A stretch of 64,000 bases of DNA, taken from Thermoplasmata archaeon (GTDB taxonomy: Archaea; Thermoplasmatota; Thermoplasmata; Lutacidiplasmatales; UBA184). Below, piece by piece: positions 27,645 through 35,706 of this stretch. A model generated the notes under the pieces. The model did not search any database. It worked only from the letters and a program-made list of their open reading frames with translations, and was not told the DNA's origin. Made by a program: the position numbers and the translations under genes. How positions within the stretch are numbered: the first letter of the stretch is position 1; every line of letters begins with the position of its first letter. Location of the stretch: assembly GCA_021828195.1 (NCBI GenBank), contig JAKASQ010000001.1:62001-126000 (forward strand), read 5' to 3'.

Positions 27645-28622
27645 TTACGGCGGCTTTGTGAGTCCCAAGTGCGCAAGGTCGCGTTGCATCTCCTCGCGCT
27701 CCGCCGGGGTCAAGGGGAGGAGCGGAGCGCGGACCGGCCCACCGGCCATTCCCATAAGCTCTCCCCAGAACTTCACCATCTGGACCGGTAACGCTCCGCC
27801 AGTACGTCCGGCGATCCGTCCCCACCACTTGCGCGACACCGCCTTGAGCGGTCGGATCTTGGCATACACCGACCGCGCCTCGTCCCAGTGTCCCTGGGTC
27901 GCGAGGTCGATGAATCGAACGTAGTGGTTCGAGGACGGGGTATCGAATCGCCAGTCGCTCGTGTTCGCGAACATCACCTGCTGGTGGATGCCGTACGGTT
28001 CCCCCACGAAGAAGATCTCCTCGTCCGGCATGCTGACGACCGCCTTCGCGCCGGCTTCGAGATGGGTGTCGAGGGAGAGCTGAAGGTTGAAGCTCGCCTC
28101 CTTGATGGCGATCAAGGTCCCGAGGTCGGCCATCCGGGACATCGCCCTCGCCGAAAGGACAGTCCCGAACTGCGGCGAGTTGTAGAAGGCGATGCCGATG
28201 TCGACCTGCTCAGCGACACGGGAGACCCAATCGATGACCTGCTCCTCCGTCTTCGTCACCAGGTACGGGGGGGCAAGGATGACAAAGTCGAATCCGACCT
28301 CCTCGGCCCGATGGGCCATGGCGACAATGTCCTTGAGACAGGTGTCCGTCACTTGGAACGCCACGAGCGCCCTACCGTGGACGAGACGCGGAGCGAGCTC
28401 CATCAGGCGGTATCGTTCCTCCCGGGTCAGGCTCCAGAATTCCCCCATATTCCAGGAGAAGCCGAGGCCCCGAGTGCCGAGACGAAGGACATGCTCGATG
28501 TTGCCGGCGAGCCCCTGTTCGTCGAGCTCATCCGCGGCCGTGAACGGCGTGACCATCGTCGTCCATTGGCCGACGAGCTTCTCTCGAGCCCACGCCTTCG
28601 CCTCGGAGCGAGTGTACTGCAT
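27645..28622 (-). CDS. Dihydrodipicolinate synthase/N-acetylneuraminate lyase-family aldolase
   Basis: A 325-residue class I aldolase of the DHDPS/NAL TIM-barrel family. The Tyr of YNSP and the Schiff-base Lys of LIAIKEASF are at the expected spacing, and the N-terminal VTPFTAADELDEQGL is typical. True DapA has GTTGE near residue 43; here that segment reads GFSWNMGEF, so it is probably not the lysine-pathway enzyme but another pyruvate- or keto-acid-dependent aldolase. It follows the TusA-like gene by 37 nt in the mfnB operon. The ATG at 28622 is chosen over 28658. Confidence 0.85.
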   Translation of the reverse strand: MQYTRSEAKAWAREKLVGQWTTMVTPFTAADELDEQGLAGNIEHVLRLGTRGLGFSWNMGEFWSLTREERYRLMELAPRLVHGRALVAFQVTDTCLKDIVAMAHRAEEVGFDFVILAPPYLVTKTEEQVIDWVSRVAEQVDIGIAFYNSPQFGTVLSARAMSRMADLGTLIAIKEASFNLQLSLDTHLEAGAKAVVSMPDEEIFFVGEPYGIHQQVMFANTSDWRFDTPSSNHYVRFIDLATQGHWDEARSVYAKIRPLKAVSRKWWGRIAGRTGGALPVQMVKFWGELMGMAGGPVRAPLLPLTPAEREEMQRDLAHLGLTKPP

Positions 28623-28659
28623 GAATCCCCTCGCTCGAATCCTCCGCCGGGCGCCCAAC

Positions 28660-28944
28660 TCAGCGCGAAGCTATCACGATCCCCGAACCCGACGGGATTC
28701 CGGGGTCCCCACCCTTCGCAATGAGGAGCTCGTACTCTTCGCCCCGGCGTACCTCGTCCACGATCCGATGGCCCTTCCGATCCGCCCAGGCCCGCACGTC
28801 GATCCGATTCGGGACATTATCCACCCGGACCCGTGCGAGGCTCCCCGATGGAAGGTCAGCGAACTTCTGCTCGAGTCGAGCGATCGCTCCCTTGCACGAC
28901 CTCAACGTTCCGTCAACCGTGAAGGCGACGGTGGGGGAGTTCAT
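28660..28944 (-). CDS. TusA-like sulfur-carrier-fold protein
   Basis: A 94-residue TusA/SirA-fold protein. The pattern is VDGTLRSCKGAIARLEQKF, then LPSGSLARVRVDN, then DVRAWADRKGHRIVDEV and a final strand. The Cys at residue 17 is in the position of the persulfide-carrying Cys, but the usual CPxP is CKGA. It could carry sulfur to a biosynthetic enzyme or be a non-sulfur relative. Its ATG overlaps the mfnB stop codon by 4 nt, so the two are translationally coupled. Confidence 0.72.
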   Translation of the reverse strand: MNSPTVAFTVDGTLRSCKGAIARLEQKFADLPSGSLARVRVDNVPNRIDVRAWADRKGHRIVDEVRRGEEYELLIAKGGDPGIPSGSGIVIASR

Positions 28945-29705
28945 GATAGGACTCGAGGTGCGGAAGGCTCCACTTCAGCAAACACATCGACCTTCCCCGT
29001 CAGCCGTCGCTGGAGTTCGTCGCGCAGCGCTGCGACCGCGGAGGCGACAACGTTTCCGCTCTCGCGGTCGCCGTTCGTACACACCGCTCCCCGAACTCCG
29101 ACGATGTCGGGATTGATCCGAACGAGGGCATGAAGGTCCGTCACCTTGAGGGCCCCCGAGAGCGCCGTGCTCATGCCCGCCTCCTTCGCCTCCAGGACGA
29201 GGTCCTTCAATGTGGGCTCTTGGATGAAATCGAAGAGATTTCGCCCATCCTTGATGAGCGTGTCGATGAGGATGCCATCGCTCCGACTCTCCTTGCCGAG
29301 TTTCACCACGAGCGCGGGGTCGATTCCTTCATAGAGGTGACTGTCGGCGAACGTCGCGGCGATGAGCTTGGTATCGGATCCCTCCAGCGCGCGTCGGCTC
29401 TCCCGGAGGATCCGCAGCGCGGTCGCATAGTCACTCTGGACGAACCCGACCTTCACGGAGGTCGCGCCCAGAGCCGCAGCACCATAGACCGCCAGGGCCA
29501 CGGTCCCTGCTTGATTCGGCGCCACGCCGAGGGTGACGCTCACATGGATCTGCTTCGGAAAGGCGTTCCGGACCTCTCGAATAACCGGGGGAAAGTTCGA
29601 CCCCACCATCATTTCGCGCAGGTTCTTCACATCCACGATGTCGGCCCCTCCGGCGACCGCCTCGCGTGCCTCCTCGAGATTCTGGACGCTGACCATCAGC
29701 ATCAT
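28941..29705 (-). CDS. mfnB: (5-formylfuran-3-yl)methyl phosphate synthase
   Basis: MfnB condenses two glyceraldehyde-3-phosphate molecules into 4-(hydroxymethyl)-2-furancarboxaldehyde phosphate, the furan precursor of methanofuran. The 254-residue protein starts MMLMVSVQNLEEAREA and has ADIVDVKN (D25, K27), VKVGF (K85) and LIDTLIKDG (D148, K152). These match the catalytic Lys27, Lys85, Asp151 and Lys155 reported for the Methanocaldococcus enzyme, allowing a 3-residue shift. The ATG pair at 29705/29702 fits this numbering. It leads an operon with the TusA-like and aldolase genes. No other methanofuran gene is visible. Confidence 0.88.
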   Translation of the reverse strand: MMLMVSVQNLEEAREAVAGGADIVDVKNLREMMVGSNFPPVIREVRNAFPKQIHVSVTLGVAPNQAGTVALAVYGAAALGATSVKVGFVQSDYATALRILRESRRALEGSDTKLIAATFADSHLYEGIDPALVVKLGKESRSDGILIDTLIKDGRNLFDFIQEPTLKDLVLEAKEAGMSTALSGALKVTDLHALVRINPDIVGVRGAVCTNGDRESGNVVASAVAALRDELQRRLTGKVDVFAEVEPSAPRVLS

Positions 29706-29915
29706 CGCACACCATCCTGGCGGGTCACGGGAGGTCCGCGGCGCGTCCCGAGTTCGAATTCGGACCGACAAGGCAGGCCTACCCCGCAGCCGGCCCCTCC
29801 AGGGAGATTCACCGATCTGATCCTTCGCACCACCGGCGAGGCTACGTAACCCGGCACCCTAACCACCGAGGCATGTCAGGAGGGATCCGGAGTAAAGCCT
29901 GCTCGTCAACTGAAC

Positions 29916-30380
29916 TTGACCCTAACGGATGGGGGTGCCCTGGATGCCGTCCGCTTTCAAGGCTCGAAACGGTCGGCCGGCCCCTCACCAGCTTCCTCGG
30001 GGTGGAAGCTTCAGTGGCCGGCGCGACCCGGTCGACCCGGCGTTCGCCCGGACTTTCTCGCCCTCGCGGTAATCTCCTTGGGGAGCGCGTGGGGAGTAGT
30101 CGAAGCGCTTGGGCTTCCTCGCGCACGCGCGTCTTGGATCTACACCGGGGAAAGCGTTCCGGCGGTGATCATCCCATTCCCGTATCTCCCCCCATTCACT
30201 TTGGTGCTCGTGCTCATGGTGCTACTGGTGTTCATCCTGATTGGACCGGGCAGTCTCGTGGGAGCCCTGGCCGGTGATAAACGTGTCATGGGGAACGAGG
30301 CTTCCCAGGGATTCTGGAAAGCGGCGTACTGGGTCAGCCTGTCCTCCATCGGGTTCTGCGGGGTCATCGCCCCGCTCTGA
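29916..30380 (+). CDS. Small integral membrane protein
   Basis: Up to 154 residues with a disordered basic N-terminus and three hydrophobic segments near residues 48-66 (FLALAVISLGSAWGVVEAL), 92-116 (TLVLVLMVLLVFILIG) and 135-154 (VSLSSIGFCGVIAPL). The only in-frame start for this frame is a TTG at 29916, so the exact start is doubtful. No family recognised. It converges with the DUF202 gene. Confidence 0.5.
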   Translation: MTLTDGGALDAVRFQGSKRSAGPSPASSGWKLQWPARPGRPGVRPDFLALAVISLGSAWGVVEALGLPRARASWIYTGESVPAVIIPFPYLPPFTLVLVLMVLLVFILIGPGSLVGALAGDKRVMGNEASQGFWKAAYWVSLSSIGFCGVIAPL

Positions 30381-30473
30381 AGTCTCCGTGCGAGCTTCGT
30401 GGACGGTACGCGCGATTGAGCGGGACCGCGAGAAGCGCCTGGGAACGCCCAGGAGCGATACGAGGCAGTTCCG

Positions 30474-30821
30474 TTAAGGCGTGGCCAGCAGGTAGATGGA
30501 AAGAGCGACGCCGACCATGACCATCGCCACGGTAACCAGCCAGAGGAGTCGGTCGGAGTCGACGAAGCGCCCCGACTCCAAGGCGGCGCGCACGCTCTGC
30601 TGACGTAGCTGCGCGAGGACCACCAGCACGGCACCCAGGAGCACCAGCGTGATCCCAAAGGCGTTCGCGTACGGGGAGGACGCCCCGTTCCCGCCCAGCT
30701 CCCGGATCAGTAGGTTGAACCGCGCGACGACGAAGCCGAGGGCGATGATGGTGATACCGGTGCGAACCCAGGCAAGAAATGTCCGCTCGTTGGCCAGGTG
30801 GTCGGTCGGCGCGCCGGGCAT
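30474..30821 (-). CDS. DUF202/YidH-family membrane protein
   Basis: A 115-residue protein with three membrane segments. The N-terminal signature LANERTFLAWVRTGITIIALG is that of DUF202, then a second helix (ITLVLLGAVLVVLAQLRQ) and a third (WLVTVAMVMVGVALSIYLL). The function of the family is unknown. The ATG at 30821 is preferred; GTTAAG on the minus strand near 30840-30849 may be its TATA element. Confidence 0.85.
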   Translation of the reverse strand: MPGAPTDHLANERTFLAWVRTGITIIALGFVVARFNLLIRELGGNGASSPYANAFGITLVLLGAVLVVLAQLRQQSVRAALESGRFVDSDRLLWLVTVAMVMVGVALSIYLLATP

Positions 30822-30961
30822 GTGAGGCCTATCGATCCCTCGACTTAACGCTCTCGGAACCGGGGCGTCCCCCACATGGTACGTCGACGGAGGGGAGTAT
30901 TCTCCCGCACTTTGTCGACGGTCGCTCCACCCCGGTCGAGCGCCTCAACGACGGTCCGGAC

Positions 30962-31253
30962 TGACATCCTCCCACGGTCGAAGCCGTGGGGTTCCAACTG
31001 TAGACTCGTGGGCCCGCGGAACCGCAGTCAGCCAACGCCTCGCAAAAACCGAGAGAGCGGGTTCCCCATCGGCACCGCAGGGCTCTTTTCGGTCGGATGC
31101 CGCATCTCCCTCCTCGTGAAACATCGTCCCGGGCCCAGGGTAGAGCACGGGGCTCTCCGGCCCCGATAGTGGTCTTTCTGGCAGGCTGCGACGACCTCTC
31201 GAGGTTTCACCGGCGCAGGCCGTGAGAGGTCTCGATTCGAGCGCGGGTGTCAC
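30962..31253 (-). mobile_element. IS200/IS605-family right end with decayed tnpB 3' end
   Basis: A hairpin CCCACGG-TCGAAG-CCGTGGG (30971-30990) is flanked by GACATCCT and GGTTCC, the typical subterminal end of IS200/IS605 elements. On the minus strand this end encodes GTPRLRPWEDV after about 90 codons (reading GDAASDRKEPCGADGEPALS) that resemble the last part of TnpB-type RNA-guided nucleases. The catalytic RuvC and zinc-finger parts are missing and no left end was found, so it is a remnant. The call rests on pattern recognition. Confidence 0.5.
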
Positions 31254-31343
31254 CCGATCTAGCTGCGGCGACCGGAGAGGGCGTTACCGAATACAGTAAC
31301 GGCTATGTAGTCTCGGAGCATCGAATCTCGACGGAGGTCGAAC
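31254..31343 (+). promoter_or_regulatory. Promoter region of the 31344 gene
   Basis: An AT-richer stretch with GGCTATGTAG at 31298-31307, about 40 nt upstream of the ATG, is the likely TATA element. The wider 30822-31343 interval is otherwise filled by the IS605 remnant. Confidence 0.35.
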
Positions 31344-31691
31344 ATGTTCAGTCCCCGAGAGCGGGATTTCCTGGCGATCCTAGCCCGAGACGCAGCGGAG
31401 GACCACCTCATGCAACGTGGGCTTGTGGAGACTTTCCCGAACCCGGTCTACCGGCGGAAGCTGCTATGGGGGATCCGCAACAAGGCCGCCCGCGCCGCGG
31501 CAGACTGGGACCTGTACTCCCGCGCGGCCCGCGCTGATTCGCGGATACTGCCGGGGGCCGCACTCTCCCAAGCTCCGCCCCTGTTCGCCGATCCGCTGGT
31601 GACGGTCCTTGGTGGGGTCCGACGCTTGCTGAAGCCGAATCGCTCCCGATCCGTCCCCGGAAACGACGCTCCACGAGTGGGGGGCCGGTAG
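31344..31691 (+). CDS. Hypothetical 115-aa protein
   Basis: Unrecognised. The N-terminal half is helical and charged (FSPRERDFLAILARDAAEDH, YRRKLLWGIRNKAARAA), the second half Pro/Arg-rich. It ends directly at the ATG of the next gene (no spacing), so the two are co-transcribed. It may be a soluble or peripheral partner of that membrane protein. Confidence 0.55.
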   Translation: MFSPRERDFLAILARDAAEDHLMQRGLVETFPNPVYRRKLLWGIRNKAARAAADWDLYSRAARADSRILPGAALSQAPPLFADPLVTVLGGVRRLLKPNRSRSVPGNDAPRVGGR

Positions 31692-31994
31692 ATGGCAGCG
31701 ATCGCGTTCGTTGGACTCGCCGTTGCGGTCGTCCTGGTCGCACTCTTGGTCTTCTTCTACTACCGGTCGTACCGGCGTAATCGCGGGTTCGGAACGCCGG
31801 GCATCGTGTCCCGTGTCCGACTCACCTGCCCCAAGTGCCAACAGACATTCGACTACGACTTCGTGCCCGGCGCTTCCGTAACGGCGTTGCGCTTGGGGAC
31901 CTCGCGGTACATGGCTTGTCCATCCTGTCACCGGTGGTCGACGTTCGACTTCAGGACGACCCGCGTTCCGGTGAGCCCGCGCGACGCTCCCTGA
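31692..31994 (+). CDS. Membrane-anchored zinc-ribbon protein
   Basis: A 100-residue protein with an N-terminal membrane helix (residues 3-24, FVGLAVAVVLVALLVFFYY), a basic stretch RSYRRNRGF, then a zinc ribbon formed by CPKCQQTF and CPSCHRW about 35 residues later. The positive-inside rule puts the ribbon in the cytoplasm. The role is unknown; such proteins may be membrane-tethered adaptors. Confidence 0.7.
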   Translation: MAAIAFVGLAVAVVLVALLVFFYYRSYRRNRGFGTPGIVSRVRLTCPKCQQTFDYDFVPGASVTALRLGTSRYMACPSCHRWSTFDFRTTRVPVSPRDAP

Positions 31995-32514
31995 GCGAGC
32001 GACGCCCCTGCCCTACCGAGGCTCGCTCCGAGCTTGGAAGTCGGCATCGGCACGTGCGTTCAGGGGCGCACTGGCGGCCTGCGTTGGCCGTGCTACGGGC
32101 CCTTACAAAGCGGCCCATCGAGAAAGCCCACCCCTTCAGAGGTGGAATGAATCGATGGCGTGATGGGGAGACTCCGGCAGGAGGCGAGCGGGAGCCGAAC
32201 CATGTTCGGCGATGAACGCGAGGAAGCCACGACCGGATGCGGACGGGGCCGATGTTGCGGGTAGGGCGTTGCGCGACTGGAGCGCAGAACCCGACATGGC
32301 GAACCAGTCAAGCTCCAAAGAAGGCCAGCCCGAGTGGCGCTCCCGATGCGGGAGAGGTCCCACGCACTTGTGTTCGGGAGGGGGCACCTCGACAGGCCCC
32401 ATGAACCCGGCGGAATGAAGCCGAAGGCCGCGGACCCAATGGGAACTCCCCGCGGTTGGAACTCGATGACTTCGATCGTGCGAGGAGGTCAGCGTCGCGC
32501 TAGAGGTGGGCTCT
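31995..32514. other. Intergenic region, no gene supported
   Basis: 520 nt after the zinc-ribbon gene. GAGCGA and TCGCTC copies near 31994-32030 could form a weak terminator-like hairpin. No tRNA, repeat or convincing reading frame was found. Confidence 0.35.
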
Positions 32515-33558
32515 TCATCGGCGTAGAGGGCGGAACGAGGCGCTCTCCAGACCCCGGCCAAGCGAGCGCGTGGGAGCGCTCTCGACAAGACCGGCGGGAG
32601 CCCCGGCAATGATCGCTCCTGGATCGGTCGCGCCCTCCGTGGCGGTGGGCCTACCACCTCTCGACCTTCTCCGGGCGGTGCCGATCCCGTAGATGCCGAG
32701 CAGGACAAGGACCACGCCTCCGAGTTCGGGGGCCGTCAGCCGTTCACCGAGGAGCACGGCGGCAGCTACCAGGGCGACCAGCGGCGTGAGGAAGCTGTAT
32801 GCCGCAAGCGTCGCCGCAGGAACTTGATCGAGCAGGTAGTACCATACCATGTAGGAGAAGGCGGTCCCGAAGACCCCGATCCAGAGAACGGCTATCCACA
32901 ACTGCGGAGCGCCGGGGGGAGTGGTTCCCGGTTCGACCAGGACGGTCGCGAGGAGAAGGAGGAGCGCGCCGCCGCCGAGTTGGTAGGCGTTGGCCTCCTG
33001 GACGACCTGCGCTCCCTGGAAGCGCCGCTGGTAGAGCACCGTGCCGATCGCCCAGCTCACAGCGGCTCCGAGCAGTTCGAGAAGGGCCCCGGGAGGGATC
33101 GAGCCCGCTCCGGGGACCCAGGGCTGGCTGATCAGGACGATCCCTAGAAACCCGACCGTGATCGCGATCCAGTGCCGTGGGCTCAGGTGATGGCCGAGCA
33201 CCCAGGGCGAGAAGAGGGCCACCCAGAGCGGGAAGGTGTAGATCAGGATCGCCGTCTCCCCGGCAGCGACCTGCGGAGCGGCCGCGAACCACAGGCCCAG
33301 GAAGAGCGCCGTGTTCGGGATCCCGAGGAGCAGCGCGTCCCGCCGATCTCGATTCGTCAGGACGCTCCGTCGGTGCCGGACGTAGATGTACGGCGCGACG
33401 AAGACGATGGCGATCCCCGCCCGAAGGGTCGCGAGCCACAGCGGGCTCGTGTACTCCAGACCGACCGGGACGAAGATGTAGTTCATTCCCCAGGCGAACG
33501 CCACGAGCCCGAAGAGGACCGCATTGCGGGGTTGGCGCATCCCCACCGGGTTCGACAT
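32515..33558 (-). CDS. EamA/DMT-family transporter
   Basis: A 347-residue inner-membrane exporter with ten predicted helices in two EamA repeats. The first begins AVLFGLVAFAWGMNYIFVPV; the second begins LLELLGAAVSWAIGTVLYQR. The family exports amino acids, metabolites or drugs. The C-terminal 45 residues are Arg/Ser-rich and cytoplasmic. The ATG at 33558 is 25-35 nt from a TATA block shared with pyrB. Confidence 0.88.
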   Translation of the reverse strand: MSNPVGMRQPRNAVLFGLVAFAWGMNYIFVPVGLEYTSPLWLATLRAGIAIVFVAPYIYVRHRRSVLTNRDRRDALLLGIPNTALFLGLWFAAAPQVAAGETAILIYTFPLWVALFSPWVLGHHLSPRHWIAITVGFLGIVLISQPWVPGAGSIPPGALLELLGAAVSWAIGTVLYQRRFQGAQVVQEANAYQLGGGALLLLLATVLVEPGTTPPGAPQLWIAVLWIGVFGTAFSYMVWYYLLDQVPAATLAAYSFLTPLVALVAAAVLLGERLTAPELGGVVLVLLGIYGIGTARRRSRGGRPTATEGATDPGAIIAGAPAGLVESAPTRSLGRGLESASFRPLRR

Positions 33559-33582
33559 TCCCGGCGAAAACCGAGTCTCGGC

Positions 33583-33593
33583 AACGTTTAAGG
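33583..33593. promoter_or_regulatory. Shared bidirectional TATA for EamA transporter and pyrB
   Basis: AACGTTTAAGG reads as a TATA element on both strands (GTTTAAG forward, CTTAAACG reverse). It sits about 31 nt before the pyrB ATG (33618) and about 32 nt before the transporter ATG (33558). Both transcripts would be leaderless or nearly so, and the two start sites would compete for one TATA site. Confidence 0.55.
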
Positions 33594-33617
33594 AGTGACC
33601 CATGCTCCGAGAATGGG

Positions 33618-34550
33618 ATGGCGCTGAAGGGCCGCGACCTCGTCTCCATCCGCGATCTCTCTCCCCGGGAGATCACCGATCTGCTCCGCGCCTCGCGCAA
33701 GATGATTCCGATCGCGGAGGGGAAGAAGGCGAGCAACGCGCTTGCCGGAAAGATCGTCGCGATGGCGTTCTTCGAACCCTCGACCCGCACGCGCCTATCC
33801 TTCGAGGCGGCGGTCCAGCGCCTCGGGGGGCGCTGCATCACCATCGCGGACTCGGGAATCTCTTCGATGAAGAAGGGCGAGAGCCTGTACGACACCGTCC
33901 GGATGCTGAGTTCCTACTCCGATGCCATCGTGATCCGCCATCCGAACGAGGGGGCGGCCCGCCTCGCTGCGGACGCTTCCGACAAACCGGTGATCAACGC
34001 GGGGGACGGGGCGGGTCAGCACCCGACGCAGGCTCTTCTCGATCTCGCCACGATGCAGGAAGCGTTCGGGGCGCTCGCCGGGCTGAAGGTCGTGCTTCTT
34101 GGTGACCTCAAGTACGGGCGGACGGTCCACTCGCTCGCCTACGCGCTCGGAATCCTCGGCTCCGAGCTGGTCCTCGCCTCGCCCCCCGCTCTCAGGCTGC
34201 CCGACGAATCCCGTGCCGAGCTCGATCAGCTCGGTGTCAAGATCACCGAGGAGCCCGACATCGAGCGAGCGGTCCGCGACGCCGACGTCCTCTACGTCAC
34301 CCGGATCCAGAAGGAGCGGTTCCCCGACGAAGGGGAGTACCGCAAGGTCGCGGGCTCCTATCGGATCGACGCCCGGGTGCTGGCGAGCGCCAAGCCCCGC
34401 TTGATCGTGATGCATCCGCTCCCGCGCGCCGGCGAGATCGACCCCGAGGTCGATCGAACTCCGCACGCGGCCTACTTCCGCGAGGCGTTCCTCGCGGTGC
34501 CGGTCCGCATGGCGCTCTTGAGCGGGGTCCTCGGCGGTAGGGCGAGGTAG
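33618..34550 (+). CDS. pyrB: Aspartate carbamoyltransferase catalytic subunit
   Basis: Joins carbamoyl phosphate and aspartate in pyrimidine synthesis. The 310-residue chain has the carbamoyl-phosphate loop FFEPSTRTRLSFE, the KKGES loop, HPTQALLDL, and the aspartate-side VMHPLPRAGEI. The ATG at 33618 fits the family start and the TATA spacing; an in-frame-looking ATG at 33613 is in another frame. The regulatory subunit gene follows after 6 nt. Confidence 0.97.
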   Translation: MALKGRDLVSIRDLSPREITDLLRASRKMIPIAEGKKASNALAGKIVAMAFFEPSTRTRLSFEAAVQRLGGRCITIADSGISSMKKGESLYDTVRMLSSYSDAIVIRHPNEGAARLAADASDKPVINAGDGAGQHPTQALLDLATMQEAFGALAGLKVVLLGDLKYGRTVHSLAYALGILGSELVLASPPALRLPDESRAELDQLGVKITEEPDIERAVRDADVLYVTRIQKERFPDEGEYRKVAGSYRIDARVLASAKPRLIVMHPLPRAGEIDPEVDRTPHAAYFREAFLAVPVRMALLSGVLGGRAR

Positions 34551-34556
34551 GCCGCG

Positions 34557-35018
34557 ATGGTGCGCGAACTCAAGATTACGCCGATCAAGAACGGGACCGT
34601 CATCGACCACATCGGCAACGGTCTGGCCCTGGAGGTACTTCGGATCATCGGCATCAAGGAGCTCGATAAGGACTCGACCGTCAGCATCGCGCTCCACGTC
34701 CGATCCGGGAAGATCGGCTGGAAGGACATGGTCAAGGTCGAGAATATGGAGCTCTCCCCGCGCAAGGTCAACGCGATCGCCCTCCTCGCCCCGACCGCCA
34801 CGATCTCGATCATCCGGGACTATCGCGTGCAGGACAAGCGGAGCGTCGACCTTCCCGAGCGCATCTTCGGAATCGTCAAGTGCCCGAACCCGAGCTGCAT
34901 CTCGAACCAATCCGAGCCCGTCGAGAGCCAGTTCCACGTCATCCGCCGGCGACCGGTCGTGCTCTCCTGCGCGTACTGCGAACGGCAGGTCGATGAGTTC
35001 CTGAAGCACCTCGCCTGA
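34557..35018 (+). CDS. pyrI: Aspartate carbamoyltransferase regulatory subunit
   Basis: A 153-residue allosteric subunit. The N-terminal nucleotide-binding domain reads VIDHIGNGLALEVLRIIGI, and the C-terminal zinc domain has CPNPSC and CAYC for zinc binding and contact with PyrB. Presence of PyrI implies feedback control by CTP and activation by ATP. It forms an operon with pyrB. Confidence 0.97.
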   Translation: MVRELKITPIKNGTVIDHIGNGLALEVLRIIGIKELDKDSTVSIALHVRSGKIGWKDMVKVENMELSPRKVNAIALLAPTATISIIRDYRVQDKRSVDLPERIFGIVKCPNPSCISNQSEPVESQFHVIRRRPVVLSCAYCERQVDEFLKHLA

Positions 35019-35035
35019 AGTCTACGGTCTCGCTC

Positions 35036-35638
35036 GTGGACGCCGGACTGTTTTACGGATTCGCCATCGTTTTCGCCGTGATCGGCGGGCTCGAGCTCGT
35101 CGACCGCACGAGCTTTTCCATCATGGCCATCGCGGCCAAGCAATCGCCCTTCCTAACGTGGATCGGAGGGGCCCTGGCGTTCCTCGCTTCGACGGCGATC
35201 GGCGTGTCGATCGGTGCGGCCTTCGTCGCGATCCTCGGACCGAGTCGGCTCGGTCTCTTGCGCGCGGGCGGTGGCGCGTTCCTGATCGGCTACGCGATCT
35301 GGCTGTACTTCCACGAGGAGGATCCCGAAGTGCCGCCCGCGCGGGGCCACTCCGCAGTCGCCGTCGCGTTCGTTGCGACCCTGCTTCTGGAGCTGGGGGA
35401 CACTACGATGATCTTCCAGACCGTCTTCGTAGCGACGTATGGAGTCCTCGTGGTCTTCGTCGCCGGTGCGTTGGCCCTGATCACGGTAGCGGCATTTGCC
35501 TCCTTCGTGGGAGGGCGGCTCGGCGCCCGCGTGGAGCCGAAGCTCCTGAAGCGGATCGTCGTGGCGGTGCTCCTCCTTGTAGGGTCTCTGACCATCGTCT
35601 ACGGGCTCGATCCGGCGGCGTTCGCCGGCTTCGGTTAG
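35036..35638 (+). CDS. GDT1/TMEM165 (UPF0016)-family transporter with altered motifs
   Basis: A 200-residue membrane protein with six or seven helices in two repeats, as in the Ca2+/Mn2+:H+ exchanger family. The family motif ExGD(K/R)(T/S) appears as ELVDRTS in repeat 1 and ELGDTT in repeat 2, so Gly is lost in the first and the basic residue in the second. Metal transport is possible but the changes suggest a different ion or coupling. The GTG start lies 17 nt after pyrI. Confidence 0.75.
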   Translation: MDAGLFYGFAIVFAVIGGLELVDRTSFSIMAIAAKQSPFLTWIGGALAFLASTAIGVSIGAAFVAILGPSRLGLLRAGGGAFLIGYAIWLYFHEEDPEVPPARGHSAVAVAFVATLLLELGDTTMIFQTVFVATYGVLVVFVAGALALITVAAFASFVGGRLGARVEPKLLKRIVVAVLLLVGSLTIVYGLDPAAFAGFG

Positions 35639-35677
35639 CGCCGAGCCCGGGCCCGGACGCCGCACGAGACGGGAGCG

Positions 35678-35683
35678 TTTATC
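35678..35683 (+). promoter_or_regulatory. TATA element for deoxyhypusine synthase
   Basis: TTTATC about 27 nt before the GTG at 35707; it selects this GTG as a leaderless start. Confidence 0.65.
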
Positions 35684-35706
35684 AACCGGTCCGATGTGGC
35701 ACGCGC

